Assembly (NCBI GenBank): GCA_018240935.1
Contig: JAFEEV010000222.1
Coordinates: 1-35,838 of the forward strand
DNA length: 35,838 bases
Reading direction: 5' to 3'
Source of the DNA: Pseudomonadota bacterium
Lineage (GTDB): Bacteria > Pseudomonadota > Gammaproteobacteria > Burkholderiales > Nitrosomonadaceae
Numbering within the stretch: position 1 is the first letter of the stretch; each line of letters starts with the position of its first letter. This document shows, piece after piece, positions 32,908-35,838 of this stretch. A model generated the notes under the pieces. It was not told the origin of the DNA. It made no database searches and was given only the letters and a program-made list of their open reading frames with translations. The position numbers and the translations under genes were made by a program.

Positions 32908-34371
32908 TTATTTGACGTGATAGTTGGGCGCTTCTTTGGTGATCTGCACATCGTGCACGTGCGATTCACGGATACCGGCCGAGGTAATTTCGACAAACTC
33001 CGCCCGCTGGTGCATCGCCGCAATCGATTCGCAGCCCAGATAACCCATGCTCGAACGCACACCGCCCATCAATTGATGAATCACTGCGGAAATGCTGCCC
33101 TTGAAAGGCACCCGCCCTTCCACACCCTCGGGCACCAGTTTGTCGTTGTTTTTTTGCTCTTTGTCTTGGAAATAGCGGTCGCTTGATCCCTGCTGCATCG
33201 CGGATAGCGAACCCATGCCGCGGTAGCTTTTGTACGAACGCCCTTGGAACAATTCAATCTCACCCGGCGCTTCCGTCGTACCGGCGAACAAACCGCCGAG
33301 CATCACGGTATCCGCACCCGCCGCCAATGCCTTGGCGATATCGCCGGAGTAGCGGATGCCGCCGTCGGCAATCATCGGCACGCCGCAGCCTTTGAGCGCT
33401 TCGGAGACATTGTGGATGGCGGTAATCTGTGGAATGCCGACACCCGCGACGATACGCGTGGTGCAAATGGAGCCGGGGCCGATGCCCACTTTTACCGCGT
33501 CCGCGCCATGATCGACCAGCGCTCTGGCCGCCGCTGCCGTCGCGACGTTTCCGCCGATCACTTGCACCGACGGCAGATTCTTCTTAACCCACGCAACCCG
33601 GTCCAGCACGCTTTGCGAATGGCCGTGCGCGGTGTCGACTACGATCACATCGGCGCCGGCTTCCGCCAATGCAACCGCGCGTTCTTCGCTGCCTTCTCCG
33701 ACGCCGATCGCCGCCCCCACCCGCAGCCGTTCCTGTTCATCCTTGCACGCCAGCGGGTACTCCGATGTTTTGATAATGTCCTTCACGGTGATCAAACCGC
33801 ACAATTCAAACCGGTCATTGACCACCAGCACACGTTCCAGCCGGTGTTTGTGCAACAACGCCAGCACCTCGGCGCGCGGCGTATCTTCCTTGACCGTCAC
33901 CAGACGGCTTTTCGGCGTCATGATGCGTTTGACGATCTGATCGAAATTGGTCTCGAAACGCAAATCCCGGTTGGTCACGATACCGACCACTTTTTTGCCG
34001 TTCACCACCGGTAATCCGGAGATCTTATGCTGGCGGATCAACTCCAGCACTTCGCGCACCGTCATATTCTGATGGATGGTCACCGGATCCTTGACCACGC
34101 CGCTTTCGAAGCGCTTGACTTGGGCGACATGCGCGGCTTGCGCCTCGATTGACATATTTTTATGGATAATGCCGATACCGCCTTCCTGCGCCAAGGCAAT
34201 CGCCAGCGGCGCTTCGGTCACGGTATCCATGGCCGCCGACAGCACGGGGAGATTAAGGCTGATGGTACGCGTCAATTGCGTTGCCAAACTGACATCACGC
34301 GGCAAAACCGTCGAATGGGCTGGAATCAACAGAACATCATCAAAGGTAAGCGCTTTTTGAATCAATTGCAT
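32908..34371 (-). CDS. guaB: Inosine-5'-monophosphate dehydrogenase
   Basis: Oxidises IMP to XMP with NAD+, the committed step of guanine nucleotide synthesis. The (beta/alpha)8 barrel is interrupted at about residues 90-205 by two CBS domains. The catalytic loop GIGPGSICTTRIVAGVG contains the nucleophilic Cys. The flap motif with YRGMGSLSAM and the ERY-like SSDRYF are present. The ATG at 34371 (487 aa) is preferred over a TTG-initiated extension at 34389. The promoter region just upstream contains a TATAAT and a perfect palindrome. Confidence 0.97.
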   Translation of the reverse strand: MQLIQKALTFDDVLLIPAHSTVLPRDVSLATQLTRTISLNLPVLSAAMDTVTEAPLAIALAQEGGIGIIHKNMSIEAQAAHVAQVKRFESGVVKDPVTIHQNMTVREVLELIRQHKISGLPVVNGKKVVGIVTNRDLRFETNFDQIVKRIMTPKSRLVTVKEDTPRAEVLALLHKHRLERVLVVNDRFELCGLITVKDIIKTSEYPLACKDEQERLRVGAAIGVGEGSEERAVALAEAGADVIVVDTAHGHSQSVLDRVAWVKKNLPSVQVIGGNVATAAAARALVDHGADAVKVGIGPGSICTTRIVAGVGIPQITAIHNVSEALKGCGVPMIADGGIRYSGDIAKALAAGADTVMLGGLFAGTTEAPGEIELFQGRSYKSYRGMGSLSAMQQGSSDRYFQDKEQKNNDKLVPEGVEGRVPFKGSISAVIHQLMGGVRSSMGYLGCESIAAMHQRAEFVEITSAGIRESHVHDVQITKEAPNYHVK

Positions 34372-34395
34372 GATAACAATCCTTGGCAAAGCGAC

Positions 34396-34413
34396 ATTAT
34401 AGCCAAATTTGGC
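34396..34413 (-). promoter_or_regulatory. guaB promoter -10 and adjoining palindrome
   Basis: On the minus strand a perfect TATAAT (34401-34396) lies about 25 bases before the guaB ATG. Directly upstream is the 12-base perfect palindrome GCCAAATTTGGC (34402-34413), inside the -35/-10 spacer. A second, overlapping inverted repeat (GGCA, 7 bases, TGCC) follows. No good -35 is visible, which suggests an activator or repressor site, but the regulator is unknown. Confidence 0.45.
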
Positions 34414-34543
34414 GGCAAATTTTGTGCCAAATCGGTTGAGAATACGACATATTTCCAGCGGATATGATTTAATGCGGAAAATCTTTAAGTTGCGTAGACA
34501 CGAAACCGATGTATTTCAGATTATTCATTTTCTGGAGCACGTT

Positions 34544-34987
34544 ATGAAAATTTTTGTAATGACCGCGATCGTTTTGCTGCTCAGCACCAGCACGTATGCG
34601 CAGATTTACAAATGGGTCGACAAGAACGGTAAAACGCAATACACCGATCAACCGCCTCCGCCGGATGCCGCCAAAGACGAGCAAAGGTTAAATATCAAAT
34701 CCGCACCCGCCGCTGGAAGTCAAAACAAATCCGGTAATTTATCCGAACAACGCGAGGAATTCGACAAGCGGCGGCAACAGCAAAGAGAAGAAGACGCCAA
34801 GCAGCAAGCCAAATTGGAAGAAAACAAAAAAAAATGTATCGACGCCCAAACTCAGCTTAAAATGTACGCCGATTCGCCGCGTTTGACCGTTCCCGATGGA
34901 GCTGGCGGCTTAACGTATGTCGATGACGATCTGCGCCAAAGAAAAATTGCTGATGCCAGCAAAGCGGTCGCAACTTACTGCAAATAA
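34544..34987 (+). CDS. DUF4124-domain exported protein
   Basis: Small exported protein of 147 aa. The signal peptide (about residues 1-19, MKIFVMTAIVLLLSTSTYAQ) is followed by the DUF4124 core QIYKWVDKNGKTQYTDQPPP. A highly charged Gln/Glu/Lys helical stretch likely forms a coiled coil (about residues 65-105), and a short C-terminal domain has two Cys. The ATG at 34544 was chosen over in-frame upstream Met codons because it gives a proper signal peptide and has TGGAG upstream. DUF4124 function is unknown. The next gene starts 24 bases later. Confidence 0.85.
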   Translation: MKIFVMTAIVLLLSTSTYAQIYKWVDKNGKTQYTDQPPPPDAAKDEQRLNIKSAPAAGSQNKSGNLSEQREEFDKRRQQQREEDAKQQAKLEENKKKCIDAQTQLKMYADSPRLTVPDGAGGLTYVDDDLRQRKIADASKAVATYCK

Positions 34988-35011
34988 GAAAAAAATGCGT
35001 TTTTGAACGAG

Positions 35012-35838
35012 ATGACGGTATCCCGCAGCATATTGATTGTCTTTTTTCTCTTTCTGACAGGTACTCCGGTTTCGGCTGAAGTACCTGTTGCATATTCCGG
35101 ATCCGGTCATAGCGCGCAAGCGGAAGCAGCTTCATCCGCAGATCATGCGGCGAAACCCGGGATGCACTGGCAGATTCTGCCCGGTGAAGACCTTCCGCAG
35201 ATCGCCCGCCTGATGTTCCCGGACAATGCGCGTATGCGCGACGCCTTTATACGAGCGGTCATCCGCAAAAATCCGCAACTCTTTCCCGATGGCTTTTATC
35301 AACCCATCCCGGCTGGGACCACGGTCTACATCCCCGATTTGAGAACAATCGGCGCTCATGCAAAACCGGCGCGCAAATCGCACGCATCAAACGCTGCCCG
35401 CGCCAGCCAGAGACAACCGCAAGCACCGGCGCAATCGGCAGCGGAACCCGGTTTTAGTCACGATCATCCGGTATGGCAGCTACTAACACAGCTGGAAAAA
35501 ATCGCCGAAGAAGAAACTGAAGAGCTCAACAAGCTGCTCAATCGCATCGAATCCATCGAAAAACAGATTATCGCGATGCAGTCTTTGCTCTCTGCAAGCG
35601 TCGCGCCGGCCAACAAACCGCTTGCCGGAATTACACCTAGTGACCAGCCGGCAGAAACCACGCAGCAACCGCAACCTGCGCCCTCCCCGCCTGCCGCGCA
35701 GGCAGTAACGCCACCGCAATCCAATCCGCCTCAACCGGCCAATCCGGCTCTGCCGGTTGAAACCGGCGCCGCACCGGCGGAGTCCGCCTTATTCCCGGAT
35801 AACGTGTTACTGCTTGGAATTCTGCTGATACTTTTGAT
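35012..35838 (+). CDS. FimV-like exported protein, 5' part (runs off the window)
   Basis: The frame opens at ATG 35012 and has no stop before the window end, giving 275 complete codons. A signal peptide ends near residue 22 (GTPVSA). Residues ~51-110 resemble the FimV N-terminal LysM-like domain, with LPGEDLPQIARLMFPDN, RKNPQLFPDG and IPAGTTVYIPD. A coiled coil spans about 154-192, then a Pro/Gln/Ala-rich linker, then a transmembrane helix starting near residue 264. FimV/HubP proteins are polar landmarks linked to type IV pili and cell poles. The Shine-Dalgarno (ACGAG) is weak. The missing part prevents checking for the cytoplasmic TPR end. Confidence 0.7.
   Translation, partial: MTVSRSILIVFFLFLTGTPVSAEVPVAYSGSGHSAQAEAASSADHAAKPGMHWQILPGEDLPQIARLMFPDNARMRDAFIRAVIRKNPQLFPDGFYQPIPAGTTVYIPDLRTIGAHAKPARKSHASNAARASQRQPQAPAQSAAEPGFSHDHPVWQLLTQLEKIAEEETEELNKLLNRIESIEKQIIAMQSLLSASVAPANKPLAGITPSDQPAETTQQPQPAPSPPAAQAVTPPQSNPPQPANPALPVETGAAPAESALFPDNVLLLGILLILL

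Noticed and set aside
1..35838. CRISPR arrays, rRNA genes, prophage or integrase genes
   Set aside because: No regularly spaced direct repeats, rRNA sequence or phage/integrase motifs were seen. The only repeats are the two inverted-repeat element families.

Overview
The window looks like a piece of a betaproteobacterial chromosome, most likely from the ammonia-oxidising Nitrosomonadaceae (Nitrosomonas or a close relative). This rests on recalled gene order and family resemblance, not on a search. Supporting signs are the block lepA-lepB-DUF4845-rnc-era-pdxJ-acpS-nagZ, the rpoE-rseA-rseB-mucD cluster divergent from nadB, a PEP-CTERM protein, and short palindromic mobile elements scattered among housekeeping genes.

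Layout. Positions 1-1884 hold a Tat-exported beta-carbonic anhydrase and a small His-rich secreted protein. They are interleaved with three copies of a ~140 bp non-autonomous mobile element. Positions 2010-14551 form a long, tightly packed minus-strand block, read from rpoE towards lpdA. It runs: envelope stress sigma factor and its regulators (rpoE, rseA, rseB, mucD), a glutaredoxin-like protein, lepA, signal peptidase lepB, a DUF4845 protein, RNase III, Era, pdxJ, acpS, nagZ and lpdA. Several junctions overlap by 4 bases or leave only 1-2 bases, so much of it is probably co-transcribed. Positions 14552-19381 carry nadB, a cysteine-rich secreted peptide, ygfX divergent from ygfZ, and a DUF502 membrane protein. 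Positions 19382-21412 carry a fourth element copy and a dynamin/EHD-like membrane GTPase. Positions 21657-24805 carry rpsO-pnp, with a long intergenic hairpin, facing dksA across a bidirectional-looking terminator. Positions 25049-25436 are a tRNA cluster (Pro-Arg-His) behind a near-consensus sigma70 promoter. Positions 25585-28506 encode a long AcnA-type aconitase.

Positions 28507-31332 are the most accessory-looking stretch. They hold a three-helix membrane protein that may resemble the Pycsar effector family, an LprI-like gene that appears frameshifted near its 3' end, a translationally coupled PEP-CTERM gene, a reading frame broken by one in-frame TGA, and a second type of short mobile element. 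Positions 31333-34371 are guaB-guaA on the minus strand with a palindrome in the guaB promoter. The window ends with a DUF4124 protein and the 5' part of a FimV-like gene that runs off the edge.

Most genes are ordinary housekeeping genes. The most notable structure not explained by genes is the pair of short terminal-inverted-repeat element families. Both are flanked by 4-bp YTAR duplications, the kind made by IS5-group transposases. Two copies sit so that the target duplication contains the stop codon of the neighbouring gene.
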